DNA of 30,931 nt from a bacterium (GTDB lineage: Bacteria > Patescibacteriota > Minisyncoccia > Phycocordibacterales > UBA918): assembly GCA_027487145.1 (NCBI GenBank), contig JAIYEC010000052.1, positions 1 to 30,931 of the forward strand, given 5' to 3'. The notes below the pieces were generated by a model that was not told the DNA's origin, searched no databases, and saw only the letters and a program-made list of their open reading frames with translations. This document shows positions 14,665-22,337 of this stretch, one piece after another (the first letter of the stretch is position 1; the number at the start of each line of letters is the position of its first letter). A program made the position numbers and the translations under genes.

Positions 14665-14788
14665 TGCATCCCGTTAGAAATTACAAAAGTCTGCTCAGAT
14701 ATTTTTCTCGTGATCCATTCTTTGGTCGAATATTTATCATAACTCTGTCATGTATCGGAAGGTAACTTCTGATTTCTAACGGGATGCA
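14665..14788. repeat. 124-bp segment with 17-bp perfect terminal inverted repeats
   Basis: TGCATCCCGTTAGAAAT (14665-14681) recurs as its exact reverse complement at 14772-14788, with 90 AT-rich, non-coding bases between. The right arm contains the ATG (14784) of the EamA gene. Length and terminal repeats resemble a MITE or a REP-type element, but no target-site duplication is visible and no transposase is nearby. A long-range cruciform or an RNA stem hiding the start codon is also possible. Confidence 0.6.
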
Positions 14789-15716
14789 CTGGATACTGAT
14801 TGCTACCCTCGGGCAATTCCTCAACGCAATTGTTGCGGTCTTAGATAAATATATTGTTTCTGACGAAAAAGTAATGCCGCGTCCATTTGTATACGCGTTT
14901 TACTCATGTCTTTTGACGGGTTTTTGGGCGGTGATATTTTTTGTAGGACTAATTCCACCGCTGGCAGCGCTTGGAGTGCCGTCTCTTGCTAATGTTCAGT
15001 TTCCAACTATCCAAGTCATCAGCATGGCGTTTTTGACTGCGTATACGTTCTTCATGGCTTTGGTGTCGATGTACGATGCACTGCGCCACTCTGATGCCGC
15101 GGTGGTCATGCCGATTGTCGGTACTATTTCAGCCTTGGCTACATTTGGTCTCAGTTACGTTTTCCTTGACGTCAGTCTTACCCATGGTCACATTGCTGGT
15201 ATTTTGCTTATTTCTCTCGGGACTTTGCTTGTCGCAAGAGCATTGCCAGAGTGGTCCGTTGTGCTTCATGTGATGCACAGTGGTATCTTCTTTGCTCTCC
15301 ACTACATCACGATGAAAGGACTTTTTATGGAAACCAGCTTTGACGATGGTTTCTTTTGGTCTCGGATTAGTTTTGTATTGTTTGCCCTCTCTCTTCTCAT
15401 GGTGCCAGTATATTTAGATAAAATTAAGGCTCAATCAAAATCAACTACCAAAAAGACTGGAGTCATTGTTCTTGCCACCAAGGTACTAGCTGGAGTGGGA
15501 GCCTTTCTATTACTTAAGGCAACTGACTTGGGTGAAGTATCAGTCGTGCAGGCACTTGATGGTATCAGGTTTGTATTTATTCTTATCATTACGACCGTGT
15601 TTGCTCATTGGTTACCGTCATCTGCAACCGATAAAGATCTCAGACCGAAGGTATTTTTCCGTCGTTTTGTAGTGATTATCCTTATCACGTCAGGGTTCTT
15701 TATGCTGTTTGCATGA
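14784..15716 (+). CDS. EamA/DMT-superfamily transporter
   Basis: A 310-residue protein with about ten membrane helices in two homologous halves, as in the drug/metabolite transporter superfamily. The first half starts WILIATLGQFLNAIVAVLDKYIVSD. Helices 3-5 (AVVMPIVGTISALATFGLSYVFLDV, then HGHIAGILLISLGTLLVAR) have the classic EamA pattern. The second half ends with VVQALDGIRFVFILIITTVFAHWLP. The substrate is unknown; sugars, amino acids or nucleotide precursors are all carried by this superfamily. ATG 14784 lies inside the right arm of the 124-bp inverted repeat, and GGAAGG at 14758 is too far upstream to act as ribosome binding site, so translation may depend on how the repeat folds. Confidence 0.82.
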   Translation: MHWILIATLGQFLNAIVAVLDKYIVSDEKVMPRPFVYAFYSCLLTGFWAVIFFVGLIPPLAALGVPSLANVQFPTIQVISMAFLTAYTFFMALVSMYDALRHSDAAVVMPIVGTISALATFGLSYVFLDVSLTHGHIAGILLISLGTLLVARALPEWSVVLHVMHSGIFFALHYITMKGLFMETSFDDGFFWSRISFVLFALSLLMVPVYLDKIKAQSKSTTKKTGVIVLATKVLAGVGAFLLLKATDLGEVSVVQALDGIRFVFILIITTVFAHWLPSSATDKDLRPKVFFRRFVVIILITSGFFMLFA

Positions 15717-15732
15717 TAAAATCTCTTTATAT

Positions 15733-16764
15733 ATGAAAACCTGGTCAATTAAAAAAATCTTCAAGTGGATTGCCATAGTAGTAGTAGCGATTGTAGTGAT
15801 TATCTCACTCTTGGTTTTGTATCTAGCACAGAAACCGAAACCTGAGACCATAATATATGGAATGTCGTTTAATACCATGTATGCCGATGAACTAGGTCTT
15901 GATTGGAAAGAAACTTACGACGCGATACTCGACGATTTGGGTGTTCGTCATTTAAGGTTGGCAGCTCACTGGCCAATGGTAGAGCCAACTCCTGGTGTCT
16001 ATAATTTTGAAGAGATGGATTATCAAGTTAAGCGCGCTGAGGAAGTGGGTGCTGAAGTTGTTTTTGCGGTCGGTAGGAGATTGCCACGTTGGCCAGAGTG
16101 TCATGTACCAAGCTGGGCAGAAGGTTTGAGCAAAGAAGAGTTTCAAGCTAGACAATTAGCGTATATGGAGACTGTTATCAATCGCTACAAAGACAGTCCG
16201 GCCATCACGGTTTGGCAAGTAGAAAATGAACCGTTTTTAGAAGTGTTTGCTTTTGAACACTGTGGTGTGCTTGATACTGATTTCTTAGACAAAGAAATTG
16301 CCTTGTTCCGTTCACTTGATGCAACACGACCACTTCTCATTACAGACAGCGGTAATCTTGGTACGTGGTATGGAGCGTTCTCTCGGGGTGATATGTTTGG
16401 AACAAGTGTGTATGTCCATTTTTGGAATCCAGAGCTAGGTCAATTTAGAACCTTCCTTCCACCATGGTTTTATCGTGTAAAAGATAACGTCATGCGACTT
16501 GTATACGGTGATAAAGAGACGGTGTTGATTGAGTTGTCGGCGGAGCCGTGGTTAATTGAGCCAGTTGTTAATGTACCACTTGAGACTCAGTTCACACGTA
16601 TGAATCTAGAAAAATTCGAAGATATTCTAGCCTATGCAGAGGGGACACACTACGAAAAGCAGTATTTATGGGGAGCTGAATGGTGGTACTGGCTAAAGTT
16701 ACAAGACCGACCTGAGATGTGGAATCGTGGAAAAGAGCTCTACGTGAAAGAAGCAACTCAGTAA
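15733..16764 (+). CDS. Membrane-anchored clan GH-A glycoside hydrolase-like protein
   Basis: A 343-residue protein with a basic start and one membrane helix (about 11-33), followed by a TIM-barrel hydrolase domain. GMSFNTMYADELGLDW and HLRLAAHWPMVEPTPGVYNFEEMDYQV give the first strands as in GH5/GH42-like enzymes. The acid/base glutamate is in ITVWQVENEPF and the second glutamate is in TVLIELSAEPW. The C-terminal WGAEWWYWLK is the last barrel strand. Clan GH-A enzymes cleave beta-glycosides with retention. Exact family and substrate are unclear, and the domain is short. It should act outside the membrane. A frame extends upstream to 15709, but the basic-then-hydrophobic start at 15733 is the natural one. 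Confidence 0.72.
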   Translation: MKTWSIKKIFKWIAIVVVAIVVIISLLVLYLAQKPKPETIIYGMSFNTMYADELGLDWKETYDAILDDLGVRHLRLAAHWPMVEPTPGVYNFEEMDYQVKRAEEVGAEVVFAVGRRLPRWPECHVPSWAEGLSKEEFQARQLAYMETVINRYKDSPAITVWQVENEPFLEVFAFEHCGVLDTDFLDKEIALFRSLDATRPLLITDSGNLGTWYGAFSRGDMFGTSVYVHFWNPELGQFRTFLPPWFYRVKDNVMRLVYGDKETVLIELSAEPWLIEPVVNVPLETQFTRMNLEKFEDILAYAEGTHYEKQYLWGAEWWYWLKLQDRPEMWNRGKELYVKEATQ

Positions 16765-16780
16765 ATCCGTATTAGGTACT

Positions 16781-17989
16781 ATGGAAGAAAAGCAGACAAC
16801 CGCCGCCTTGGCTAAGACAGTACTAATCAGTAGCGCAATAACACTCATCATTATCGTTGGGGTTTTATTCTCGGCAAGAAATTTCCTAGCTACGTATCTT
16901 GCCTCAAAGGCAACTTCATCACCAAACGTTCCGGTAGCTGAACTAACCGATACGCAAGAACCGTTGGTACAAATGATTGCAACGGCTGAGCCGGCTGTTG
17001 TATCTGTTGTCATAACAAAAGATGTGCCAATTTATGAGCGATATTTCGAGACAATCGATCCGTGGGGTCTCTTTACTATTCCTCGAGTGAGGAATAATGG
17101 TACACAAGAGCAGGAAGTCGGCGGTGGTTCAGGGTTCATTGTCTCAAATGACGGTATGATAGTTACCAATGCTCATGTTGTGTCAGATACTGAGGCTCGG
17201 TACTCGGTGGTACTCCACGACGGAAAGAGCTACACAGTCGATGTTTTAGCGCGTGATGCCGGACTTGATATTGCGATTTTAAAAATCACTGAACCTTTGA
17301 CCGAAAGTCTTGCATACCTCTCGTTTGGTGATTCTGATACACTGAAACTCGGACAAACGGTAGTAGCAATTGGTAATGCGTTGGCAGAATTTCAAAACTC
17401 AGTTTCGGTTGGAGTTGTCTCGGGACTTTCTCGATCAATTACTGCCAGCGATGAAGTGACCGGCAAGAGTGAACGGTTGGAGCAGGTGATTCAGACTGAT
17501 GCAGCTATTAATCCTGGTAACTCAGGCGGCCCGCTTTTAAATCTCAAAGGGGAAGTGATCGGTGTTAGTGTTGCAACCTCTCGGGGAGCAGAAAATATCG
17601 GCTTCGCACTTCCGGCTCGTTTGGTAAAAGAGGTGGTTGATTCTGTACGAGAGTATGGTGAGATCGTCCGTCCATATCTGGGTGTTCGGTATACCATGTT
17701 GAATGAACGTATAGCGAAAGCTAATAATATTCCAGTATCATACGGTGCATTGATTACACGAGGGCAGTTAGAAGAGGAGTTGGCTATCGCACCAGGTTCT
17801 CCGGCTGATAAAGCTGGACTGCTCGAAAATGACATCATTCTTTCTATTGATGGGGTTGATTTGAAAGATACTGATTTGGCGGTTGTCCTTCGAACGAAAA
17901 AAGTTAACGATACAATAACCCTCAAGATTTTAAGTAAAGGTGAAGAAAAAACCGTAGTTGTTGCATTGGAAAAAGCACCGCAACAATAA
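16781..17989 (+). CDS. htrA: HtrA/DegP-type serine protease with PDZ domain
   Basis: A 402-residue membrane-anchored protease: membrane helix at about 12-34, linker, trypsin-like domain (about 65-280) and a single PDZ domain (about 290-395). The catalytic triad is H132 (MIVTNAHVV), D163 (DAGLDIAILKI) and S248 (INPGNSGGPLLN). The PDZ contains the carboxylate-binding YLGVRY and APGSPADKAGLLENDIILSIDG. HtrA proteins degrade or refold misfolded envelope proteins. This is the one-PDZ architecture. It follows the anchored glycoside hydrolase by 16 nt. TATTAG five bases before the ATG may be its own -10. Confidence 0.93.
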   Translation: MEEKQTTAALAKTVLISSAITLIIIVGVLFSARNFLATYLASKATSSPNVPVAELTDTQEPLVQMIATAEPAVVSVVITKDVPIYERYFETIDPWGLFTIPRVRNNGTQEQEVGGGSGFIVSNDGMIVTNAHVVSDTEARYSVVLHDGKSYTVDVLARDAGLDIAILKITEPLTESLAYLSFGDSDTLKLGQTVVAIGNALAEFQNSVSVGVVSGLSRSITASDEVTGKSERLEQVIQTDAAINPGNSGGPLLNLKGEVIGVSVATSRGAENIGFALPARLVKEVVDSVREYGEIVRPYLGVRYTMLNERIAKANNIPVSYGALITRGQLEEELAIAPGSPADKAGLLENDIILSIDGVDLKDTDLAVVLRTKKVNDTITLKILSKGEEKTVVVALEKAPQQ

Positions 17990-17999
17990 GTCTGCGTGA

Positions 18000-18005
18000 T
18001 ACAAT
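18000..18005 (+). promoter_or_regulatory. -10 box (TACAAT) for the small membrane protein gene
   Basis: GATACAAT ends 8 nt before ATG 18014, the spacing of the near-leaderless promoters, and rules out the GTG at 17996 that opens the same frame. Confidence 0.5.
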
Positions 18006-18013
18006 TACCTACA

Positions 18014-18187
18014 ATGAATTTTATTCGATTTGTCTTCTCTTTCTTATTTGTTCGAAACTGGCATACTGGCGAGATGGAGTTATCTCGTTCTCGCATGGCG
18101 ATTTTCTGTGCAATTATTTTTCTTATGTTATTAGCACTTACTATGATCAGTTTCTTACAAGCGCCGGTTGAGTACACAAGATCATGA
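18014..18187 (+). CDS. Small single-pass membrane protein, unknown
   Basis: A 57-residue protein: amphipathic FIRFVFSFLFVRNWHTGEMELSRSR start, then one clear membrane helix (AIFCAIIFLMLLALTMISFL) and a short tail. No family is recognised. It has a -10 box at the leaderless distance, and its TGA overlaps the ATG of the next gene (ATGA), so the two are probably a translational pair. Confidence 0.6.
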   Translation: MNFIRFVFSFLFVRNWHTGEMELSRSRMAIFCAIIFLMLLALTMISFLQAPVEYTRS

Positions 18188-18615
18188 TGCTAAAAGTTGG
18201 GTTATCGATTGCTGCGCTCGTGGTCTTTATCGCAGTAGGTTTTTCTTTTTGGGCTTTTATGGGTGGAAGTCAGTCAGTAAAAGAAACTATTACTGAGGTT
18301 ACCCAATCTCTTGGAAACCATATTGACACGCCGCTTAAAGAGGTGACACCTGAGACGATAAAAGAGTCTCTTGGCTCAACCACGATACCGATTCCTGAAA
18401 CAGGTATTCCTTTACGAGACCTCCAAATCGAAGCAGCTCAGGAGAAAGCCATTGAAGCTGTCGGGATTGATCCAGCAACGTTTGTAATTACAAAAGACAT
18501 GCTCGTCTGTGCACAAGAAACCCTCGGTGCGGAGCGAGTGAGTGTCATTATTGCTGGAGATTCACCAACAATTGTAGAGATGGGGAAGTTATTTCCTTGT
18601 TTGAAAGCGAAATAA
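18184..18615 (+). CDS. Anchored protein of unknown function
   Basis: A 143-residue protein with a membrane anchor at residues 4-26 and a soluble outer part. The soluble part has a Thr/Pro-rich spacer and a compact domain with two cysteines (LVCAQETLGAERV and LFPCLKAK) that may pair. AEAIDPATFVITKDMLVCA-like segments and IVEMGKLF suggest an alpha/beta fold, but no family is recognised. The ATG overlaps the preceding TGA, and a second ATG (18187) directly follows. Confidence 0.6.
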   Translation: MMLKVGLSIAALVVFIAVGFSFWAFMGGSQSVKETITEVTQSLGNHIDTPLKEVTPETIKESLGSTTIPIPETGIPLRDLQIEAAQEKAIEAVGIDPATFVITKDMLVCAQETLGAERVSVIIAGDSPTIVEMGKLFPCLKAK

Positions 18616-18705
18616 GAGTTGGTCCGATCTACTTTTTTAGGCTTTATTTTTTCTAAAATTGTGGTAAAGTAGGGAAACTTCTACTGATTTGTAGAAAGCT
18701 ATATT

Positions 18706-19830
18706 ATGAACTACCAAAAAATCATTACATTATTAAGTGTATTTGTTGTGCTTGCCCCATCAGTTGGCTTGGCTTCAAGTGTGGTCCGAACTGGCGAGAC
18801 AATTTCAATTGAAAAGGATCAAAAAATTGAAGGCGATTTTTACGCCGCCTCAAGTGTGCTTAGTATCTCAGGAGAGATTGAAGAAGATCTCGTTAGTATT
18901 GCCGGACGTAATACGCTTAATGGTACCGTTGGAAAAGATGCTCTGATGCTCGGTGCCAGTGTTGATGTTCATGGAGCAGTAGGGGAAGATCTTCGCATTA
19001 TCGCTGGCGATGTGATTATTGCTGAACCGGTTACGGGTGACGTCTTCATTATTGCCGATACGGTAAAAATTCTTTCAACCGCATCAATTGGCGGTGACTT
19101 GGTAGTCTACGGAGGAACAGTTGAGGTGAGTGGATCGGTTGGTGGAAACATCATTGGTAACTACGAATCACTTCGTCTTGATGCTCCCGTAGCAAAAGGA
19201 GTTGATATCAGTACCTCGCAGCTTGTACTGGGAGATCGGGCAAATGTAACTGAGTACGTTAAGTACGAGAGTGCACAAGAGTTAGTTCGAGCGCCTGAAG
19301 CAACTATTGGTGGTGATGTAACTCGAAATGACCCTGTTTCATCAGTCGATGAAAAAGCACCCGTTCGTCACTTAGCAATTGCTGGACTAATTGTGCTGTT
19401 CTCTGCTTTAGCTTGGTTCTTGGTGGCTCGTACGCTGTTGGCTCGGGTTACGAAACGAGCGCTGGTGAAGAGTGTCCGGCCGTTCCTCTTAGGATTTATT
19501 ACGGTTATTGCAGCGCCAGTTATCTTTATTGTCTTGGCAGTGAGCATCATCGGTAGCCTCGTTGGTATCGCTGGACTTCTCATGTATGTTGTATTCGCAA
19601 TTGCAGCTTTGGTTGGTATGTGCGCTGTGCTTGGGGTATTTATCTTTACGTATGTCAGTAAGAAGATTAGCGTGAATGCTGAAGTGACACCGTATAGCCT
19701 TATGGCGGGCGCACTTGCAGTTGTGCTCCTCGCAGCCATACCATTGGTTGGTCCACTTGTGCTACTTGGAGCTTTCCTCGTAACACTTGGAGCCTTGATT
19801 GACCTGATACTTCGACCAAATCTTGACTAA
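18706..19830 (+). CDS. Bactofilin-like beta-solenoid protein with C-terminal membrane helices
   Basis: A 374-residue protein. A signal peptide (1-24, cut after GLA) is followed by a beta-solenoid of about 180 residues with repeats such as IEGDFYAASSVLSISGEIEEDL and GGDLVVYGGTVEVSGSVGGNI. These hydrophobic-Gly repeats resemble bactofilin / polymer-forming cytoskeletal domains. Four membrane helices then follow from about residue 223 (LAIAGLIVLFSALAWFLVA to GPLVLLGAFLVTLGALIDLI). Since the solenoid is preceded by a signal peptide it should face outward, unlike classic cytoplasmic bactofilins. The role is unknown; an envelope scaffold is plausible. A perfect hairpin TTCTAC/GTAGAA lies at 18679-18696, just before the ATG. 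The gene ends in an intrinsic terminator. Confidence 0.75.
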   Translation: MNYQKIITLLSVFVVLAPSVGLASSVVRTGETISIEKDQKIEGDFYAASSVLSISGEIEEDLVSIAGRNTLNGTVGKDALMLGASVDVHGAVGEDLRIIAGDVIIAEPVTGDVFIIADTVKILSTASIGGDLVVYGGTVEVSGSVGGNIIGNYESLRLDAPVAKGVDISTSQLVLGDRANVTEYVKYESAQELVRAPEATIGGDVTRNDPVSSVDEKAPVRHLAIAGLIVLFSALAWFLVARTLLARVTKRALVKSVRPFLLGFITVIAAPVIFIVLAVSIIGSLVGIAGLLMYVVFAIAALVGMCAVLGVFIFTYVSKKISVNAEVTPYSLMAGALAVVLLAAIPLVGPLVLLGAFLVTLGALIDLILRPNLD

Positions 19831-19837
19831 TACCAGA

Positions 19838-19865
19838 AACACCGCCTAACCAGCGGTGTTTTTCG
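19838..19865 (+). terminator. Intrinsic terminator after the bactofilin-like gene
   Basis: AACACCGC (19838-19845) and GCGGTGTT (19853-19860) form an 8-bp stem with a 7-nt loop, followed by TTT. The next promoter's -10 starts only nine bases further on. Confidence 0.85.
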
Positions 19866-19873
19866 TCGTGCGG

Positions 19874-19879
19874 TATACT
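19874..19879 (+). promoter_or_regulatory. -10 box (TATACT) for the HAD gene
   Basis: CGGTATACT ends 8 nt before ATG 19888, so the transcript has at most one or two leader bases. Confidence 0.55.
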
Positions 19880-19887
19880 TAATCTAT

Positions 19888-20574
19888 ATGAAAAAAGTGG
19901 CCTTTTTTGATGTTGATGGCACCATCTTTCGATCAAGTCTTTTGATTGAGCTTGTCGAGCAATTTATAGCCGAAGGGATATTCCCAAAAGTCGCTGGTGA
20001 GACATTTGAACTCTCTCATCGCCGTTGGCTTAATCGAGAGGGAAGTTACGACGATTATATCAACGATGTGATCGAAGCTTTTTTGACTCATATTAAAGGC
20101 GTCCATTATGGAGAATTTGCAGATGTGGGACGAAGAGTGGTGGCGGCAAAAAGTAAAAAAGTGTATCGATACACCCGAGACTTACTTGATGAGTTGAAAA
20201 AAGACGGTTACTTCCTCATAGCTATTTCACAGTCTCCAAAGACTATTCTTGATGACTTTTGTGAACAGTACGGCTTTGATAAAGTGTATGGTCGAGTCTA
20301 TGAAATTGGTCCGCAAGACAGATTTACCGGAAATGTGTCTGATGAGCATGTTATTAAAAACAAAGCCAATATAGTTAAGCGAGTGTTTGATAAACATCCT
20401 GAATTAACTAAAGAAGGTTCAATTGCCGTCGGAGATACCGATGGCGATATACCTCTACTTGAGAGTGTTGAGCGAGCAATTTGCTTTAATCCAAATCAGA
20501 CTCTCTACACGCAGGCAAAACGGAGAGGGTGGGAGGTTGTTGTCGAACGAAAAGACGTCATTTACAGACTGTAA
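19888..20574 (+). CDS. HAD superfamily hydrolase, subfamily IB (PSP-like)
   Basis: A 228-residue phosphatase-like enzyme. Motif I FFDVDGTIF gives the nucleophile D8 and acid/base D10. Motif II is FLIAISQSPK (a Ser in place of the typical Thr-x-Ser). Motif III/IV is GSIAVGDTDGDIPLLE. The helical cap between them and the C-terminal CFNPNQTLYTQAKRRGW are typical of the IB group, which includes phosphoserine phosphatase and 1-acyl-glycerol phosphate-type enzymes. The substrate is unknown. It ends at the left arm of the structured element at 20566-20682, whose outer stem contains the TAA stop. Confidence 0.85.
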   Translation: MKKVAFFDVDGTIFRSSLLIELVEQFIAEGIFPKVAGETFELSHRRWLNREGSYDDYINDVIEAFLTHIKGVHYGEFADVGRRVVAAKSKKVYRYTRDLLDELKKDGYFLIAISQSPKTILDDFCEQYGFDKVYGRVYEIGPQDRFTGNVSDEHVIKNKANIVKRVFDKHPELTKEGSIAVGDTDGDIPLLESVERAICFNPNQTLYTQAKRRGWEVVVERKDVIYRL

Positions 20575-20682
20575 AATCTGACCATCTACTTTGTCACTCT
20601 GCACAAAATAACTTTCAACGTACTGGTGTACGCCTCAAGTTATTTTGCTGGAGCTCCGCATATCTGGCCCGATTTTCAGTCT
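20566..20682 (+). ncRNA. Structured element, copy A (nested hairpins)
   Basis: Three nested stems: outer AGACTG-(T)-AAAATC (20566-20578) with GATTTTCAGTCT (20671-20682), middle CAAAATAACTT (20604-20614) with AAGTTATTTTG (20637-20647), and apical CGTAC/GTACG (20619-20623, 20628-20632) with a 4-nt loop. The unpaired blocks CCATCTACTTTGTC (20582-20595) and AGCTCCGC (20652-20659) recur exactly in copy B. The flanks of the apical stem, TCAa and cCTC, are also shared. The upstream gene's stop lies in the outer arm. The element has no terminator T-run and no coding frame. RNA is favoured over DNA because the stems differ between copies but remain paired. Confidence 0.65.
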
Positions 20683-20731
20683 TCAAAGAAGAGGGATATC
20701 CATGTTGATTTAAAAGCTTTTAAGAAAAAGG

Positions 20732-20737
20732 TATACT
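20732..20737 (+). promoter_or_regulatory. -10 box (TATACT) that sets the PspC start at 20744
   Basis: GGTATACT touches ATG 20738 and ends 6 nt before ATG 20744. Transcription would begin at 20743-20744, so the second ATG is the usable start. Confidence 0.55.
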
Positions 20738-20743
20738 ATGACT

Positions 20744-20971
20744 ATGAAAAAAAGACTTGAAAAAGATGAGGAGAATGTAGTCGTAAGTGGAGTTATCTCT
20801 GGTCTGGCTCGGTATTTTGAGCAGGATCCTCGGTTATTTCGAATTTTTGCAATTGCGTTCTTAATATTCACCGGTTTCTTTCCAGGTGTCCTGATTTACT
20901 TTGTGGCCTGGCTCATGATGCCTAAATCAGTCTCAGACCAACAAGACGTAGAATACGAAGTGGTGGAATAG
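20744..20971 (+). CDS. PspC domain protein
   Basis: A 75-residue PspC domain protein: basic start, VVSGVISGLARYFEQDPRLFRIFAIAFLIFTGFFPGVLIYFVAWLMMP (the family's GVxxGLAxYFxxDPxLxR and the membrane hairpin), then an acidic tail. PspC-domain proteins are inner-membrane stress sensors or regulators in the phage-shock and LiaH-like systems; here it stands without recognisable pspA or pspB. The ATG at 20738 is an alternative but would lie upstream of the expected transcription start. It is followed one base after its stop by the photolyase gene, so they probably form one transcript. Confidence 0.85.
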   Translation: MKKRLEKDEENVVVSGVISGLARYFEQDPRLFRIFAIAFLIFTGFFPGVLIYFVAWLMMPKSVSDQQDVEYEVVE

Positions 20972-20972
20972 T

Positions 20973-22337
20973 ATGAGTGTTGATGAACGGAGAGTAAGGT
21001 CGTTGAATGACCGGGCCGTCCAAGACGGTCCGGTTGTGTACTGGATGAGTCGTGACCAGCGAGCTCATGACAACTGGGCGCTTTTGTATGCGCAAGAAAA
21101 AGCGATTGAGCGTAACGTGCCACTGTACGTTATATTCAATCTTCTCTTGATTCCGATACGGGCTAATACCAGGCAGTATCGGTTTATGTTTGCTGGATTA
21201 GCTGAAGTTGAGAGTACGCTTACTGCACATAACATTCCGTTTCAAGTGCTGCACGGTGAACCAGAAAAAGTTATTACTGATTTTGTGAAAGCGCAGGGAG
21301 TAGGAGAAATGGTGGTTGATTTTAATCCACTTCGGTATGCCAGAGACAGGCGAGAAGCAGTTGCTGGTGCGTTACCGTGTCTCTTAACTGAGGTTGATAC
21401 TCATAATATTATCCCGTGCTGGCTAGCAAGTGGTAAAGAAGAATTTGCAGCCTATACCTTTCGACCGAAGGTACACCGAGCATTATCTCAATGGTTAACA
21501 GATATCCCAAAACTTAAGAAACATCCGTTTGATAGTGGTGTTAAGATATCTCCCTCAGATTGGGATGGATATCTTAAGAAATTATCACTCGAGGAGATTG
21601 CTGATACAGCGTTTGTACCAGGCGAGAAAGCAGCGCATAAGCATCTACAAAGTTTCATCTCCTCAAGACTTGATACGTATCATGAAGATAGAAACGATCC
21701 GACTAAAAACGGTGTGTCGGGACTTTCGCCATATCTTCATTTTGGACAGATTTCAGCGCAGCGGGTGGCATATGAAGTAAACAGTGCTTCAGAGAACTCA
21801 AAAGAAGCCAGAGAGGCATTTCTAGAAGAGCTAATCGTTCGGCGTGAGCTGGCTGATAATTACTGCTTCTATAATAAAAACTATGACAGGGTAGAAGGAG
21901 CCCATGCCTGGGCGCAAAAAACTATTGCTGAGCATGTGAACGATACCCGAGAACATTTGTATACAAAGGATCAGTTAGAGAACGCTCAGACACACGATGA
22001 TCTCTGGAATGCTATGCAAGTGCAGATGGTAGAAGAGGGTAAGATGCACGGCTGGTGTCGCATGTATTGGGCTAAGAAGATTTTGGAATGGACGCCTGAT
22101 GCACAGACCGCGGTTGATATTGCGCTGTATCTCAATGATAAATATGAACTTGATGGGATGGATCCAAATGGTGTGACGGGAGTCATGTGGTCAATCTGTG
22201 GCGTACACGATAGGGCGTGGAATGAACGACATATTTTTGGGAAAGTCAGATACATGAACTATGCTGGCGCTAAGCGCAAATTTGATATCAAGGCCTACAT
22301 TGAACGATATGGCAGAAAAGAGACACTCTTTAACTAA
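20973..22337 (+). CDS. phr: Class II deoxyribodipyrimidine photolyase
   Basis: A 454-residue DNA photolyase of class II, the branch found in animals, plants and some bacteria. The N-terminal antenna-domain region starts RSLNDRAVQDGPVVYWMSRDQRAHDNWAL, the class II opening. The FAD-binding C-terminal domain has GLSPYLHFGQISAQRVA, the class II helices FLEELIVRRELADNYCFY and MVEEGKMHGWCRMYWAKKILEW, and the closing GVTGVMWSICGVHDRAWNERHIFGKVRYMN. It should use light and reduced FAD to split cyclobutane pyrimidine dimers in DNA. Co-transcription with the MutY-like gene, whose start overlaps its last 29 bases, gives a DNA-repair pair. Confidence 0.93.
   Translation: MSVDERRVRSLNDRAVQDGPVVYWMSRDQRAHDNWALLYAQEKAIERNVPLYVIFNLLLIPIRANTRQYRFMFAGLAEVESTLTAHNIPFQVLHGEPEKVITDFVKAQGVGEMVVDFNPLRYARDRREAVAGALPCLLTEVDTHNIIPCWLASGKEEFAAYTFRPKVHRALSQWLTDIPKLKKHPFDSGVKISPSDWDGYLKKLSLEEIADTAFVPGEKAAHKHLQSFISSRLDTYHEDRNDPTKNGVSGLSPYLHFGQISAQRVAYEVNSASENSKEAREAFLEELIVRRELADNYCFYNKNYDRVEGAHAWAQKTIAEHVNDTREHLYTKDQLENAQTHDDLWNAMQVQMVEEGKMHGWCRMYWAKKILEWTPDAQTAVDIALYLNDKYELDGMDPNGVTGVMWSICGVHDRAWNERHIFGKVRYMNYAGAKRKFDIKAYIERYGRKETLFN

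Noticed and set aside
14659..14783. tRNA or riboswitch between the GH1 and EamA genes
   Set aside because: There is no cloverleaf or aptamer motif. The only organised feature is the 17-bp inverted repeat.
18616..18705. Possible third copy of the structured element upstream of the bactofilin-like gene
   Set aside because: Only GATCTACTTT is shared. The apical stem, the AGCTCCGC block and long outer arms are missing, so the match is not convincing.
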